A DNA stretch of 64,000 bases, taken from NCBI RefSeq assembly GCF_029643245.1, contig NZ_CP116398.1, forward strand, positions 2,170,001 to 2,234,000. Direction: 5' to 3'. Position numbers and translations under genes: made by a program. The notes under the pieces were generated by a model, which made no database searches, had not been told where the DNA came from, and saw nothing but the letters and a program-made list of their open reading frames with translations. Source of the DNA: Methylomonas sp. EFPC3 (GTDB taxonomy: Bacteria > Pseudomonadota > Gammaproteobacteria > Methylococcales > Methylomonadaceae). Below, in pieces: positions 1-8,883 of the stretch; the stretch's first letter is position 1, and every line of letters starts with the position of its first letter.

Positions 1-108
1 TAGTAGATCGATCTGGTCGGTCAGCAATCGATTGCCACGACGCTCAGCCAGATTGACCGTAAAAAACCACGTGGCTCCGGGATATTGAAAGCGGCGGTAG
101 TCCGTCAT
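1..108 (-). CDS. REP-associated tyrosine transposase (RAYT, Y1_Tnp), N-terminal fragment
   Basis: Read on the minus strand, an ATG at 106-108 opens a frame that runs off the window edge and gives 36 residues, beginning MTDYRRFQYPGATWFFTVNL and followed by an AERRGN-type segment. This opening (a YRR start, a PG-T/A-FFTVNL beta strand, an ERR) is characteristic of RAYT proteins of the IS200-like Y1 transposase family, single-strand HUH nucleases thought to move REP palindromes. An AAAGGAG-like ribosome site lies about 12 bases upstream. A REP palindrome sits just upstream at 137-164, as is usual for RAYT genes. The catalytic HUH and Tyr residues lie outside the window, so activity cannot be judged. 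Confidence 0.8.
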   Translation of the reverse strand, partial: MTDYRRFQYPGATWFFTVNLAERRGNRLLTDQIDLL

Positions 109-136
109 CGTTGTTATTTAGCTCCTTTCTCGATCG

Positions 137-164
137 ATGCGGTTCGTTCCTCACCGCATCCTAC
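137..164 (-). repeat. REP palindrome with GTAG head, next to the RAYT gene
   Basis: Minus-strand reading is GTAG, then ATGCGGT, a 9-base loop, then ACCGCAT. The 7-base arms are perfect complements (137-143 and 153-159) and the GTAG head is at 161-164. The same head and arm sequence recurs about 34 kb away at 34077-34147, so this is a dispersed family rather than a chance hairpin. Position next to a RAYT gene fits the known RAYT/REP partnership. Confidence 0.75.
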
Positions 165-416
165 AAGGATATCTGCCTTACCAAAGGCATTTGCCATTTC
201 CCGATAGAGTGAGCGATCTTTCATCACGGCCGGGCTACCCGCAAGGCACTTCGCCGCAAATATTTATTGTTCGCTCTCGCATAACATCAACCTTACGGGC
301 CAGATCGTTTGAAAGCGCCGCTATTAGTCCAACCTGTTCCGACAAAGTCGAACCCAGCAAAAAATTTCGCTGTCGTCGCCTGCTTCACCGTGCACGACCG
401 AAGCCTTTGCCAATCG
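165..416. other. Intergenic stretch without recognised gene
   Basis: No frame here has a convincing start, composition or family resemblance. Open frames crossing it on the plus strand are the antisense of the diacylglycerol kinase gene extended into non-coding sequence. It separates the RAYT/REP pair from dgkA. Confidence 0.5.
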
Positions 417-442
417 GAAAACCGGCAGGCGAAGCGCCGGCC
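417..442 (-). terminator. Probable rho-independent terminator after dgkA
   Basis: Arms at 424-431 and 435-442 form an 8-pair stem with one mismatch and a 3-base loop. On the minus strand the stem is followed by GGTTTT, so it would end transcription coming from dgkA, whose stop codon lies 24 bases away. The T-run is short. Confidence 0.5.
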
Positions 443-465
443 TGTATGCGCAATTTAAGCGTGGC

Positions 466-792
466 TCAGGTTAACGCCTGCCATAGCCTGTTCAATTCCG
501 CGCCGATAACCGCAATCCAGATCAATATGGCGATGCCGGTGGCGGCGGCGGAGATGTCCTTGATGATACGAATTTTGTCGTTATGGCCGGATTCGACGAA
601 ATCACACAGCGCTTCGATGGTGGTGTTGAACATTTCCGCGATCAGCATCAAGCCGGTCGCGGCGAACACCGACAAAAAATCGAGCCATTGCCGGTAATAA
701 AAACATGCGGCCAATACCGGCACCGACAGCACGCATTTGTAAGCGACGCTAAAGTCGTAAACAACGGCGTAACGCAAGCCGGACAGGCACAC
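466..792 (-). CDS. dgkA: Diacylglycerol kinase (DgkA family)
   Basis: Small integral membrane kinase that phosphorylates diacylglycerol, or undecaprenol in related enzymes, in the inner membrane. The motif AEMFNTTIEALCDFV matches the conserved active-site helix of the family (Glu, Asn, Thr, Glu). A second conserved stretch, DISAAATGIAILIWIA, forms the last membrane helix. The frame shown starts at a GTG and gives 108 residues. Family resemblance (RNKFLNTGQQGYHPLRKIRV) continues upstream in the same frame to about 855, where only an ACG is found in place of ATG. The true N-terminus may therefore lie further upstream or use a non-standard start. Monocistronic, with its own terminator. Confidence 0.85.
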   Translation of the reverse strand: MCLSGLRYAVVYDFSVAYKCVLSVPVLAACFYYRQWLDFLSVFAATGLMLIAEMFNTTIEALCDFVESGHNDKIRIIKDISAAATGIAILIWIAVIGAELNRLWQALT

Positions 793-913
793 CCTGATTT
801 TGCGTAGCGGGTGGTAGCCCTGTTGGCCGGTGTTTAAAAATTTATTGCGCGTGGGTGTTCCGGTTGGCCTGAAAGGTTGGGCAGGTTTACGCTAAGCCGT
901 CGCGACAGCGCAA

Positions 914-1966
914 TCATTGCGACCAATCCTCCGCATGTTCCACAAATTTGTCGCGCAAAAAGCGGCCGTGGATCGACAGGCCTTGGGCGTCGTGCCGATA
1001 CAGGCTGGTCAGCATGCTATGCAGCGAGCGGTCGAGCAGGTCCAATTGTTCCGCCAATAAGGCATGCGCGGTCTTGCCCTGGCTCACCGGTTCGGTGCGG
1101 GCCAGCGCGGGCGGCAGGGCCAGGTAGCGTTCGATCGCGCCGGGCAGATAGTCGTGGGCGATTTGCTGCAGGTTGTAATGGTCCGGGTCGGTGGCATCGA
1201 CGGTTTGCGGCAGGCGGGACAAAAGTGTCAGCAAGGTATCGACGATGCCGGCTATTTTGCGTTCCACCTCGTCGTCGACCCTGCCGGCGACGCGGCGCTG
1301 CAGAGATTCCAGTTGCTGACGAACCGGCAACGGAACGGCTTGCTGCGCTGGGGTTTGGTGGGCGGCGGAATTTGCCGCGGCTTTCTCGATCCGCTGGTAA
1401 TACAGCGTTTCCGCCGTCCCGCGCAATTGCGTTTCCAGACGTTGCAACTCCTGGCCCAAGCGTTCCTCGGCCGCGGAGCCGCCCGCCGGTTCCGGATCGG
1501 ACGGCGGCAGACGCAGGTAGTGTTCGAGCATAGTCGGCAACTGTTCCAATACCGCGCGTTTGGCTGCGGCTAGTTCAATACTATTGCGATTGGACAGGCC
1601 GTCGAAATCCGGCAGTAGGTTCAGGACCAACTGATGGGTATGCTCCAGCGCGGACCGCGCCGCTGGCAGGCGCAAGCGGGCCTGGGTCGTCTCGATCAGT
1701 TTTTCCAGGCGCCGGGCCTTGCGCCGGAGGCGCCAGGACAGTTCCGATACCGACGAACGCCGCCCCGGCAGTACGATCCATAACACCAGGTAAAGCCAGA
1801 ACGTCAGACTGAAACTGAAAAAAATCGAGCCGAGAAAAATAAACCGCACGGCCGTGACGCTAAAACCGGTATAACGCGCCAAACCGCTGCAGACGCCGCC
1901 CAACCGGCGTCGGTCGAGATCGCGTTCGAGTTTGCGGCTTGCGGCAGCTTCCGGGAATATTGGCAT
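914..1966 (-). CDS. PspC-domain membrane protein with long coiled-coil tail
   Basis: The ATG at 1964-1966 is preceded by a GAGGG ribosome site, giving 350 residues; a longer frame upstream lacks family character. Residues about 15-70 are a PspC domain: LDRRRLGGVCSGLARYTG followed by a hydrophobic helix ending LYLVLWIVLPGR. PspC senses or transmits envelope stress in the phage-shock response. The rest is charged and helical, rich in Leu, Arg, Gln and Glu, and likely coiled-coil. It is divergent from the TelA-like gene, with about 230 bases between, so both may answer membrane stress. The function of the long C-terminal part is unknown. Confidence 0.75.
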   Translation of the reverse strand: MPIFPEAAASRKLERDLDRRRLGGVCSGLARYTGFSVTAVRFIFLGSIFFSFSLTFWLYLVLWIVLPGRRSSVSELSWRLRRKARRLEKLIETTQARLRLPAARSALEHTHQLVLNLLPDFDGLSNRNSIELAAAKRAVLEQLPTMLEHYLRLPPSDPEPAGGSAAEERLGQELQRLETQLRGTAETLYYQRIEKAAANSAAHQTPAQQAVPLPVRQQLESLQRRVAGRVDDEVERKIAGIVDTLLTLLSRLPQTVDATDPDHYNLQQIAHDYLPGAIERYLALPPALARTEPVSQGKTAHALLAEQLDLLDRSLHSMLTSLYRHDAQGLSIHGRFLRDKFVEHAEDWSQ

Positions 1967-2196
1967 GGCGCCCTCAAAGAGTTGGGTTTTGGCGAGACAG
2001 GTGGAAAGCCGATCATACCCCAATTCGCCAGCCGATCCGAACCGAAACGGGCCGCGCGGCTGAACGCGATCGGGCGCCAATCCAATCCGGGTTATCATAG
2101 GCCGCGCCGCTGGCCGCCACTTGCCGGCGCAGATCGGCACTAGCAATCCGGTTCCGGACCCGCCCACATTTAACGACAGCACCAGGGAGACCCACG

Positions 2197-3417
2197 ATGA
2201 GCAACATCCCCGAATTGACCCCGCCGGAAACCCTGACCGCACCGGCCCCGGTGTTGCCGATCGCCAAGGAGCAAGCGGTTTCCATGGTCAAACTGCCGAC
2301 CGAAACCGTGGTCAAACTGGACCAGCGCGTCGCCGAATTCATCGATACGGTGTTGGCGGAATCCAGCCAAAGCCCGGCCTTCAAGGCCAAGGTGGATAGC
2401 GTTCACCAGCTTGGTGCCGGCGAAATTAAGGAAGCCGCCGCCATTTCCAACCGCCTGCTGGCGCGACCTACCCAAGCGCTGGATGCCGGCGTGTTCAGCG
2501 AGGGTTCGAAAATCTCCCGTTCGCTGGTCGATCTGCGCAACCAAGTGGAAGCGCTCGATCCCACCCGCCAGGGCGACTTGCTGCAACCGCGCAAATTGCT
2601 GGGCTTGATTCCGTGGGGCAACCGGCTGCACGATTATTTCCAGCAATACCAATCGGCGCAGCAACATATCGATGCCATCATCGTCGCCCTTTACGGCGGC
2701 CAGGACGAACTGCGCAAGGACAACGCCGCCATCGAAGAAGAGAAAGTCAACGCCTGGCACACCATGGAAAAGCTGGAGCAATACATCCACGTCGGCCACA
2801 GCATCGACGCAGCGCTGGAAGCCAAGCTGGCCGAAATCGAGCCGGCCGACCCGGAAAAGGCGCGCGTCATTCGCGAAGAACTGCTGTTTTACTTGCGGCA
2901 GAAGGTGCAGGATTTGATGACCCAGCTCGCCGTGACCATCCAGGGTTATCTGGCGATGGACCTGATCCGCAAGAACAATCTGGAATTGATCAAGGGCGTC
3001 GACCGGGCCACGACCACCACCATCTCCGCCTTGCGCACCGCCGTGATCGTGGCGCAGGCGCTGGCTAACCAAAAGCTGGTGTTGGATCAGATCGGCGCGC
3101 TGCGTGCCACCACCGGCAACCTGATCGAATCCACCTCGGCGCTGCTCAAGCAGCAGGCCGGGCAAATCCAGCAACAGGCCGGCACGGCGGCGGTCAGCCT
3201 GGACCAACTGGCCGTGGCCTTCAAAAACATCTACGACACGATGGACATGGTGGCCAGTTACAAACTGGAAGCCCTGGCCAACATGAAACAAACCGTGGCC
3301 TCGCTGAGCACGGAAATCGACAAGGCCAGAGGCTATCTGGACAAAACCCGCGAGAGCATCGTGCAGGAAACCAAGCAGACCTTACAAATCGCGGCGGATG
3401 ACGACATCGTGTTTTGA
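2197..3417 (+). CDS. telA: TelA/KlaB-family protein (toxic anion resistance)
   Basis: A 406-residue soluble, mostly helical protein with the TelA family layout: a Pro-rich N-terminus, then long amphipathic helices, including KVQDLMTQLAVTIQGYLAMD and the conserved segment AVIVAQALANQKLVLDQI. TelA proteins were named from tellurite resistance plasmids; many chromosomal copies are linked to envelope or antimicrobial stress, and the biochemical role is unsettled. The start follows an AGGGAGA ribosome site. It faces away from the PspC-domain gene, a pairing consistent with a stress-response function (inference). Confidence 0.85.
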   Translation: MSNIPELTPPETLTAPAPVLPIAKEQAVSMVKLPTETVVKLDQRVAEFIDTVLAESSQSPAFKAKVDSVHQLGAGEIKEAAAISNRLLARPTQALDAGVFSEGSKISRSLVDLRNQVEALDPTRQGDLLQPRKLLGLIPWGNRLHDYFQQYQSAQQHIDAIIVALYGGQDELRKDNAAIEEEKVNAWHTMEKLEQYIHVGHSIDAALEAKLAEIEPADPEKARVIREELLFYLRQKVQDLMTQLAVTIQGYLAMDLIRKNNLELIKGVDRATTTTISALRTAVIVAQALANQKLVLDQIGALRATTGNLIESTSALLKQQAGQIQQQAGTAAVSLDQLAVAFKNIYDTMDMVASYKLEALANMKQTVASLSTEIDKARGYLDKTRESIVQETKQTLQIAADDDIVF

Positions 3418-3547
3418 CGGCCGGACGTCGGACCCGGTAGCCGCGATCCGGCCAAACTCTCGGCCTCAGTCCACCAAGACCGGCGTTGGCCTTTGCGGTT
3501 TATCTCTAGTACACTGCGGTTAACCTAATGTTTCAGACTCTGCGCTT

Positions 3548-4300
3548 ATGACTTACTGTATCGCCGTCTCTCTGAAGGACGGATTGGTGTTAACCTCGGA
3601 TTCCCGAACCAACGCCGGCATCGACAACGTCAGCACCTACGGCAAAATGCATGCCTTTACCACGGCCAGCGATCGCAAGATCATCCTGCTCAGTGCCGGC
3701 AATCTGGCGACCACGCAGGCGGTGATCGACCAATTGAAACGGGACATCAAGGAGCAGGCCGAAGTCAATTTGGACAGCGTCAGCTATTTGTCGGAAGCCG
3801 CCGATTACGTCGGCCATGTCAGCGTGGAAAAGCAACGGCGGCATGTCGATGAAGGCCAAAGCAGTTTCAACCCCTCGGCCACCTTCATCCTGGCGGGGCA
3901 GATCGGCCAGGAGCCGCACGGCGCCTATCTGGTGTATCCGGAAGGCAATTGCATTACCACCTCCCGCCAAACCCCCTATTTGCAAATCGGTGAAAACAAA
4001 TACGGCAAACCGGTCCTCGACCGGTTTCTGAAAATCGAAACATCGCTGCAGGAAGCCGGCCGCTGCTGTCTGATTTCGATGGACTCGACCATGCGCAGCA
4101 ACGCCAGCGTCGGCGCACCGGTGGAACTGCTGGTCTATCACAAGGACAGCCTGGCTCTCGACGAATACTACTGCTTCCAGGAAGATAACGAATACCTGAT
4201 ACAACTGCGCCGCATGTGGCATGAAAAGCTGAAGGAAGCATTCGCGACGCTGCCGCAATTCAGCAAGGCCGATTCCCGGCCGCTACCGATGAATTGCTGA
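3548..4300 (+). CDS. Anbu, proteasome-type peptidase
   Basis: A 250-residue Ntn-hydrolase of the bacterial proteasome-like Anbu family. After removal of Met, Thr1 of TYCIAV would be the nucleophile. Asp17 (in SDSR) and Lys32 sit where proteasome beta subunits carry their Asp17/Lys33 pair. The sequence continues with the family-typical LSAGNLATTQAVIDQL segment. Downstream genes are the usual Anbu partners: a circularly permuted ATP-grasp, an alpha-E domain and a transglutaminase-like protein. Substrate and physiological role of Anbu loci are not established. A GC-rich hairpin follows the gene. Confidence 0.9.
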   Translation: MTYCIAVSLKDGLVLTSDSRTNAGIDNVSTYGKMHAFTTASDRKIILLSAGNLATTQAVIDQLKRDIKEQAEVNLDSVSYLSEAADYVGHVSVEKQRRHVDEGQSSFNPSATFILAGQIGQEPHGAYLVYPEGNCITTSRQTPYLQIGENKYGKPVLDRFLKIETSLQEAGRCCLISMDSTMRSNASVGAPVELLVYHKDSLALDEYYCFQEDNEYLIQLRRMWHEKLKEAFATLPQFSKADSRPLPMNC

Positions 4301-4326
4301 ACGCCCCCAGACCATACCCCCTTGCC

Positions 4327-4352
4327 GCCCGGCCTGACTCTTTCGGCCGGGC
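4327..4352. terminator. GC-rich hairpin after Anbu
   Basis: Perfect 8-base arms GCCCGGCC (4327-4334) and GGCCGGGC (4345-4352) with a 10-base loop. It lies 27 bases after the Anbu stop codon but lacks a downstream T-run, so termination is possible but unproven. The remainder of the 4301-4607 gap holds no convincing gene. A TATACT at 4519-4524 could be a -10 element for the next gene, but a matching -35 is poor. Confidence 0.35.
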
Positions 4353-4607
4353 CCAACCTTCCGGCGTCCAACGTGGACGCTACGCACTCCAACCGATCCG
4401 CCGCCGATAGGGATACATCGCCCGCCAACACTGTCAAACCGCGGTTGAATCAGCGTTGCCGTCAAATTTCAACACGCCAGAATCCGGAAAAAACCCTCCA
4501 CAATCTGAAAATTTTGTCTATACTTTTCCACGCCTTACAGGCCATTTTTAAAGCCTTTTACACCAAAAAACTCGTCATCCAAGCCTAAGGGGCTTGAGGA
4601 GAGTGCC

Positions 4608-4946
4608 ATGAAAACCCTACTTGTTGCCCGCCCCGCCAAGTTGTTGGCAGTCATCGCCGTTTTTGCCGTTTGGCCCGGCACTACCGGCGCCACCCCCACC
4701 GCGGCGCCCGAATCCCGACCGGAATTGATCCTCAGCATGCCATCGGACCGCTGGCTGGACGAACGGCCGGCGCAAAGTGGCCCGACGTTGGCCGATAACC
4801 GCGAGCAAAATTTGATTGGTTCGCGGAAAAGCCGCAAATCCAATGTCGACGTCGACTGCAATATGGATTTAAACCAAAACACCCTCGGCACCGCCCCGCT
4901 CAGCGAACGCCTCGGCGGCAATTGCGAATTTGGCTACCACTACTAA
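4608..4946 (+). CDS. Small secreted protein of unknown function in the Anbu locus
   Basis: 112 residues, starting after a strong GAGGAGAG ribosome site. The first ~29 residues form a signal peptide (positive MKTLLVARPAK, hydrophobic core, cleavage near TGA-TPT), so the mature protein is periplasmic or secreted. The mature part is short, polar and Asn/Asp/Arg-rich, with two cysteines near the end (DVDCNM and GNCEFGYHY). No family recognised. It lies between Anbu and the ATP-grasp gene on the same strand, so a shared role is possible but only inferred from position. Confidence 0.65.
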   Translation: MKTLLVARPAKLLAVIAVFAVWPGTTGATPTAAPESRPELILSMPSDRWLDERPAQSGPTLADNREQNLIGSRKSRKSNVDVDCNMDLNQNTLGTAPLSERLGGNCEFGYHY

Positions 4947-5213
4947 ATCGACCAGCCCTTTTCTGCAGGCGCCGAACCCGCTCGCGCCATTGCCCCGATA
5001 GCGAGCACTGCGCTCCGGTTTGGCGCGGCCTTGATATTGCTGCGCCACCCGCGGTATGCCGCCTGCGAGCCGCGTACCGCCCCTTCCGGAATCCGAGGCC
5101 CCAATCCGCACGCAGCGGCACGACATTTGCTGTCGGAAAACCGGCAGCGGCCAAGCAACCGAGACTGCCACTATCGATTGCGTAATTCGCCTTAAACCGG
5201 CAAACTCGTCGCC

Positions 5214-7745
5214 ATGACCACTTTCAGCCTGCCAGAAGCTTTCGCATCCGCGTACCGCCAACAGCCCGAGTGCTACGACGAAATGCTGGACGAGAGCGGC
5301 CAGATCCGCGGCCATTGGCTGCATTTGATGCAAGCCTTGATCCAGCTTGGCCCGGACGAGGTGGCGCAACGCCACCGCGAAGCATTGCGGCTGCTGCGGG
5401 AGAACGGCGTCACCTACAATGTCTACGGCGACCCGGACGGCGCCAGCCGCCCGTGGGGATTGGACCCGGTGCCGCTGCTGGTCTCCAGCGACGAATGGTT
5501 CGATATCGAAGCCGGCCTGTTGCAACGGGCCGAATTGCTGAACTTGATCCTGGCCGACCTCTACGGCCCGCGCGAGCTGATCAAAAAGAACCTGTTGCCG
5601 CTGGAACTGGTTTACAACCACGGAGGCTTTTTGCGGGTCTGCAACCAGATTCGCTTGGCCGGGCAGCACCAATTGATACTTTATGCCGCCGATCTGGCTC
5701 GCGGCCCGGATCGAAAAATGTGGGTGTTGGGCGACCGAACCCAAGCGCCGTCCGGCGCCGGCTATGCGCTGGAAAACCGGCTGGCCATGTCCCGAGTGCT
5801 GCCCAGCTTGTTTCGCGACAACCAAGTCCATCGGCTTGCGCGTTTTTTCCAGTCGCTACGCGCCGGCCTGAACGCAATCGCGCCAAAGCACCACGAATTG
5901 CCGCGGGTCGTGGTATTGACGCCGGGGCCGCTGAACGAAACCTTTTTCGAACACGCCTATCTGGCTGCCTACCTGGGCTATCCGCTGGTCCAAGGCGACG
6001 ACCTCACCGTGCGCGACGGCTACGTCTGGCTGAAATCCCTGACCGGGCTGCAACGGGTCGACGTGATCCTGCGCCGGGTCGACGACAATTACTGCGATCC
6101 GCTGGAACTGCGGGAAGACTCGCGGCTGGGCGTACCCGGTTTGTTGGAGGTCGTCCGCCGCGGCAATGTTGCCATCGCCAACCCGCTGGGCAGCGGCGTG
6201 CTGGAAAACCCCGGTCTGATGGCCTTCCTGCCCGGTATCGCCGAATACTTTCTGGGCCAGTCGCTGAAATTGAATTCAATCGCGACCTGGTGGTGCGGGC
6301 AAAGCTTGGAACTGAGCTACGTGTTGGCCAATTTGCCGCGGCTGGTGATCAAGCCGATTTACCGCAAACCCGGCGAGCACGCCGTGTTCGGCCACAAACT
6401 GAGCCGGGCCGAACTGGCCGCCTGGCGCCAGCGGATACAAGCGCGGCCGGCCTTCTACGTCGGCCAGGAGTACGAAAGCTTTTCCACTGCGCCCAGTCTG
6501 GCCGAAGGCAGCTATCAGCCGCGGCAATCCTTGTTGCGCTGCTTCATGGTGGCTCGAGCCGACGGCTATACCTTAATGCCGGGCGGTTTGACCCGCAGCG
6601 CCCACAGTTACGGCGAAATGCTGATCACGAACCAGATGGGCAGCATCAGCAAGGATACCTGGGTCATCGCCAGCGAACCGCAAATCACTACCCTGCCGCA
6701 AGCCGGCGATAACGGCCTCAGCGGCCATGCCAGCGCCCTGCCCAGCCGCGCGGCCGATAATATTTTCTGGGTCGGCCGCAACGCGGAACGCGCCGAAGGC
6801 GGCATTCGCCTGATCCGGGCCACGATCAAAAAATTATTCATCAATCCGGAACGCGACAACCCGGACTACCAACACAGCATGCATACCCTGCTACGCTGCG
6901 TCACCGGTACCACCGGTTCCTACCCCGGTTTCTTCGGCGAAGATGCCGAGGAATTGCTGAAGGCGCCGGAAGCCGAGTTGCTGGCATTGGCTACCGATGC
7001 CGACCGCATCGGCAGCCTGCCCGATACCATCAACCGCATGGCGCAGTCGGCCTATGCCGTGCGCGACTTGTGGTCGTCGGATACCTGGCGGGTGGTGGAC
7101 GAAATCGAAGAGCAGATCGCCGCGGCGCAACGCCTGCGCAAGTCCGGACTGTGGTCGATGCAGGAACAGATGGACCAATTGGTCACGACCTTGTCCGCCT
7201 TCAGCGGCCTGGCCATGGAAAGCATGACCCGCGGCGACGGCTGGCTGTTTCTGGACATCGGCCGCCGCCTGGAACGCGGCCTGCAACTGGTGTCGCTGCT
7301 GCGCACCGCATTCGCCGAACCGCAAAGCGAAGCCGCGGAAACCCGGCTAATCGAATCCTTGCTGGACAGCAGCGACAATCTGATCTGCTACCGGCAACAT
7401 TACCGCGCCAACCTGGAGCTGGCACCTTTTCTGGAATTGCTGTTGCTGGACCCGAACAATCCGCGTTCCCTGGCTTACCAAATCGGCCGGCTACAAGAAC
7501 ACGTCGCCAAGCTGCCGCGCGAGGCCGGCAACCGCCGCATCGGTGCCGAGGAACGTTTGCTGCTGGAGGCCAGTTGCATTTTGCACATCGCCAACATCGA
7601 AGAATTGCAGACTGTCGCCGCAAGCGGCAGCCGCGAAGCGTTGGACAGCCAACTCGGCAAAATATACGGGCTATTGGCCAATCTGTCGGAAACGCTGACG
7701 GCGACCTATTTCCGCCACGGCGATGCGCCGCAATCGCTGCTTTGA
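5214..7745 (+). CDS. Circularly permuted ATP-grasp / alpha-E domain fusion protein
   Basis: 843 residues. Residues about 1-500 are a circularly permuted ATP-grasp (old names DUF404/DUF407), with YGDPDGASRPWGLDPVPLL, GPLNETFFEHAYLA and GVLENPGLMAFLP. From about residue 508 (LPSRAADNIFWVGRNAERAE) to the end is an alpha-E domain (DUF403). These are separate genes in many bacteria but fused here. ATP-grasp enzymes form amide or peptide-like bonds using ATP. With the transglutaminase-like partner 9 bases downstream, a peptide-tagging or protein-modifying system has been suggested for the family, but the substrate is unknown. Located downstream of Anbu on the same strand. Confidence 0.9.
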   Translation: MTTFSLPEAFASAYRQQPECYDEMLDESGQIRGHWLHLMQALIQLGPDEVAQRHREALRLLRENGVTYNVYGDPDGASRPWGLDPVPLLVSSDEWFDIEAGLLQRAELLNLILADLYGPRELIKKNLLPLELVYNHGGFLRVCNQIRLAGQHQLILYAADLARGPDRKMWVLGDRTQAPSGAGYALENRLAMSRVLPSLFRDNQVHRLARFFQSLRAGLNAIAPKHHELPRVVVLTPGPLNETFFEHAYLAAYLGYPLVQGDDLTVRDGYVWLKSLTGLQRVDVILRRVDDNYCDPLELREDSRLGVPGLLEVVRRGNVAIANPLGSGVLENPGLMAFLPGIAEYFLGQSLKLNSIATWWCGQSLELSYVLANLPRLVIKPIYRKPGEHAVFGHKLSRAELAAWRQRIQARPAFYVGQEYESFSTAPSLAEGSYQPRQSLLRCFMVARADGYTLMPGGLTRSAHSYGEMLITNQMGSISKDTWVIASEPQITTLPQAGDNGLSGHASALPSRAADNIFWVGRNAERAEGGIRLIRATIKKLFINPERDNPDYQHSMHTLLRCVTGTTGSYPGFFGEDAEELLKAPEAELLALATDADRIGSLPDTINRMAQSAYAVRDLWSSDTWRVVDEIEEQIAAAQRLRKSGLWSMQEQMDQLVTTLSAFSGLAMESMTRGDGWLFLDIGRRLERGLQLVSLLRTAFAEPQSEAAETRLIESLLDSSDNLICYRQHYRANLELAPFLELLLLDPNNPRSLAYQIGRLQEHVAKLPREAGNRRIGAEERLLLEASCILHIANIEELQTVAASGSREALDSQLGKIYGLLANLSETLTATYFRHGDAPQSLL

Positions 7746-7754
7746 GGGCTTGCC

Positions 7755-8636
7755 ATGCGTTATAAGGTGACTCATACCACGGCTTACAGCTACCAGCAAA
7801 CGGTCGGATTGTCCTACAACGAAGTCCGCATGTTGCCGCGGCCGACCCCAAATCAGCAGGTGATCGACACCCAATTGCAGATTTTGCCCAGCCCCAGCGA
7901 ATACCGGGTACGGAACGATTTTTTCGGCAACCAGGTGGCCTGGTTTTCGATCCGCGAACCGCACCAGACGTTCGAAGTCACCGCCATCAGCGAAGTCCGG
8001 GTCATCCGCCAGCCGGCACAAATGGATCTCAGTCACGGCGTCGCCTGGGAAACCGCCAAACAGATACTGCACAGCGAGATCAGCGAACCGACACTGGACG
8101 CGCGCCAATATGCGCTGGATTCGCCGCTGGTCAGCGCCGGCCCGGAGCTGGCGGCGTATGCAAAGCCATCCTTCGCACCGGGCAGAGCGCTACCGGAAGC
8201 GATACGCGATTTGATGCAACGCATCTACCGCGATTTCACCTTCGATCCGGAATTCACCACTTTGAGCACGCCACTGGCAACCGTCTTGGAACACCGGCGC
8301 GGCGTCTGCCAGGATTTCGCCCACTTGGCGATTGGCTGCATCCGCTCCCAGGGGCTGGCGGCGCGTTACGTTAGCGGCTACATCGAAACGCTGCCCCCGC
8401 CGGGCCAACCGAAGCTGGTCGGCGCCGACGCCTCGCACGCCTGGTTTTCGGTGTATTTGCCGGACCTGGGCTGGATGGACTTCGACCCGACCAACAACCA
8501 AACCCCTGGCGACCAGCACATCGTCGTCGCCTGGGGCCGCGACTACAGCGACGTCACGCCGCTGAAAGGCGTCATTTTCGGCGGCCAGGACCACGAATTG
8601 AGCGTCAGCGTCGAAATGGAAAACCTGGGCCAATAA
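7755..8636 (+). CDS. Transglutaminase-like cysteine peptidase of the Anbu locus
   Basis: 293 residues. The N-terminal half is the beta-rich domain that precedes this transglutaminase class (MRYKVTHTTAYSYQQTVGLS). The C-terminal half has the papain-like triad in order: Cys in RRGVCQDFAH near residue 185, His in ASHAWFSVY, and Asp in WMDFDPTNN. Such proteins are probably peptidases or amide-transferring enzymes. It begins 9 bases after the ATP-grasp/alpha-E gene and almost certainly shares its mRNA. Its stop codon lies within a palindrome that may end the operon. No signal peptide, so cytoplasmic. Confidence 0.9.
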   Translation: MRYKVTHTTAYSYQQTVGLSYNEVRMLPRPTPNQQVIDTQLQILPSPSEYRVRNDFFGNQVAWFSIREPHQTFEVTAISEVRVIRQPAQMDLSHGVAWETAKQILHSEISEPTLDARQYALDSPLVSAGPELAAYAKPSFAPGRALPEAIRDLMQRIYRDFTFDPEFTTLSTPLATVLEHRRGVCQDFAHLAIGCIRSQGLAARYVSGYIETLPPPGQPKLVGADASHAWFSVYLPDLGWMDFDPTNNQTPGDQHIVVAWGRDYSDVTPLKGVIFGGQDHELSVSVEMENLGQ

Positions 8637-8653
8637 ACCGGCCCGGTTTATTG
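8631..8653. terminator. Perfect 10-bp palindrome overlapping the stop codon of the transglutaminase gene
   Basis: CAATAAACCG (8631-8640), loop GCC, CGGTTTATTG (8644-8653). The TAA stop is inside the left arm. There is no T-run after the stem, so this may be a 3'-end-stabilising hairpin rather than an intrinsic terminator. The following bases up to 8883 hold no recognised feature. Confidence 0.45.
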
Positions 8654-8883
8654 CGGGTATTCGGTTCGGGCTGAACCTGTCTAAGGCCCAGCTGACCCGC
8701 ACTTCGAAACACTCCCTACCCAAGGGCCTAAAGGCGCTATCAATTGAGCGAACCGGCGCCGCTTTCAACCGGCCAGCCTCCGCGGCCGGCTGCAATGGAT
8801 GACAAAACCTTATCATTTGTGCGATAAACGGTCGGTTTCGGCTCCCCGAATCCCGGCTCTTCGTTTTGACCTAAGGTATTTGT

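Noticed and set aside
137-697. 186-residue open frame on the plus strand
   Set aside because: It overlaps dgkA on the other strand, starts within the REP palindrome and reads through intergenic sequence; low-complexity Arg/Ser-rich product without family.
2170-3291. 373-residue frame antisense to telA
   Set aside because: Gly/Gln/His-rich product typical of the reverse complement of a GC-rich gene; telA itself is clearly coding.
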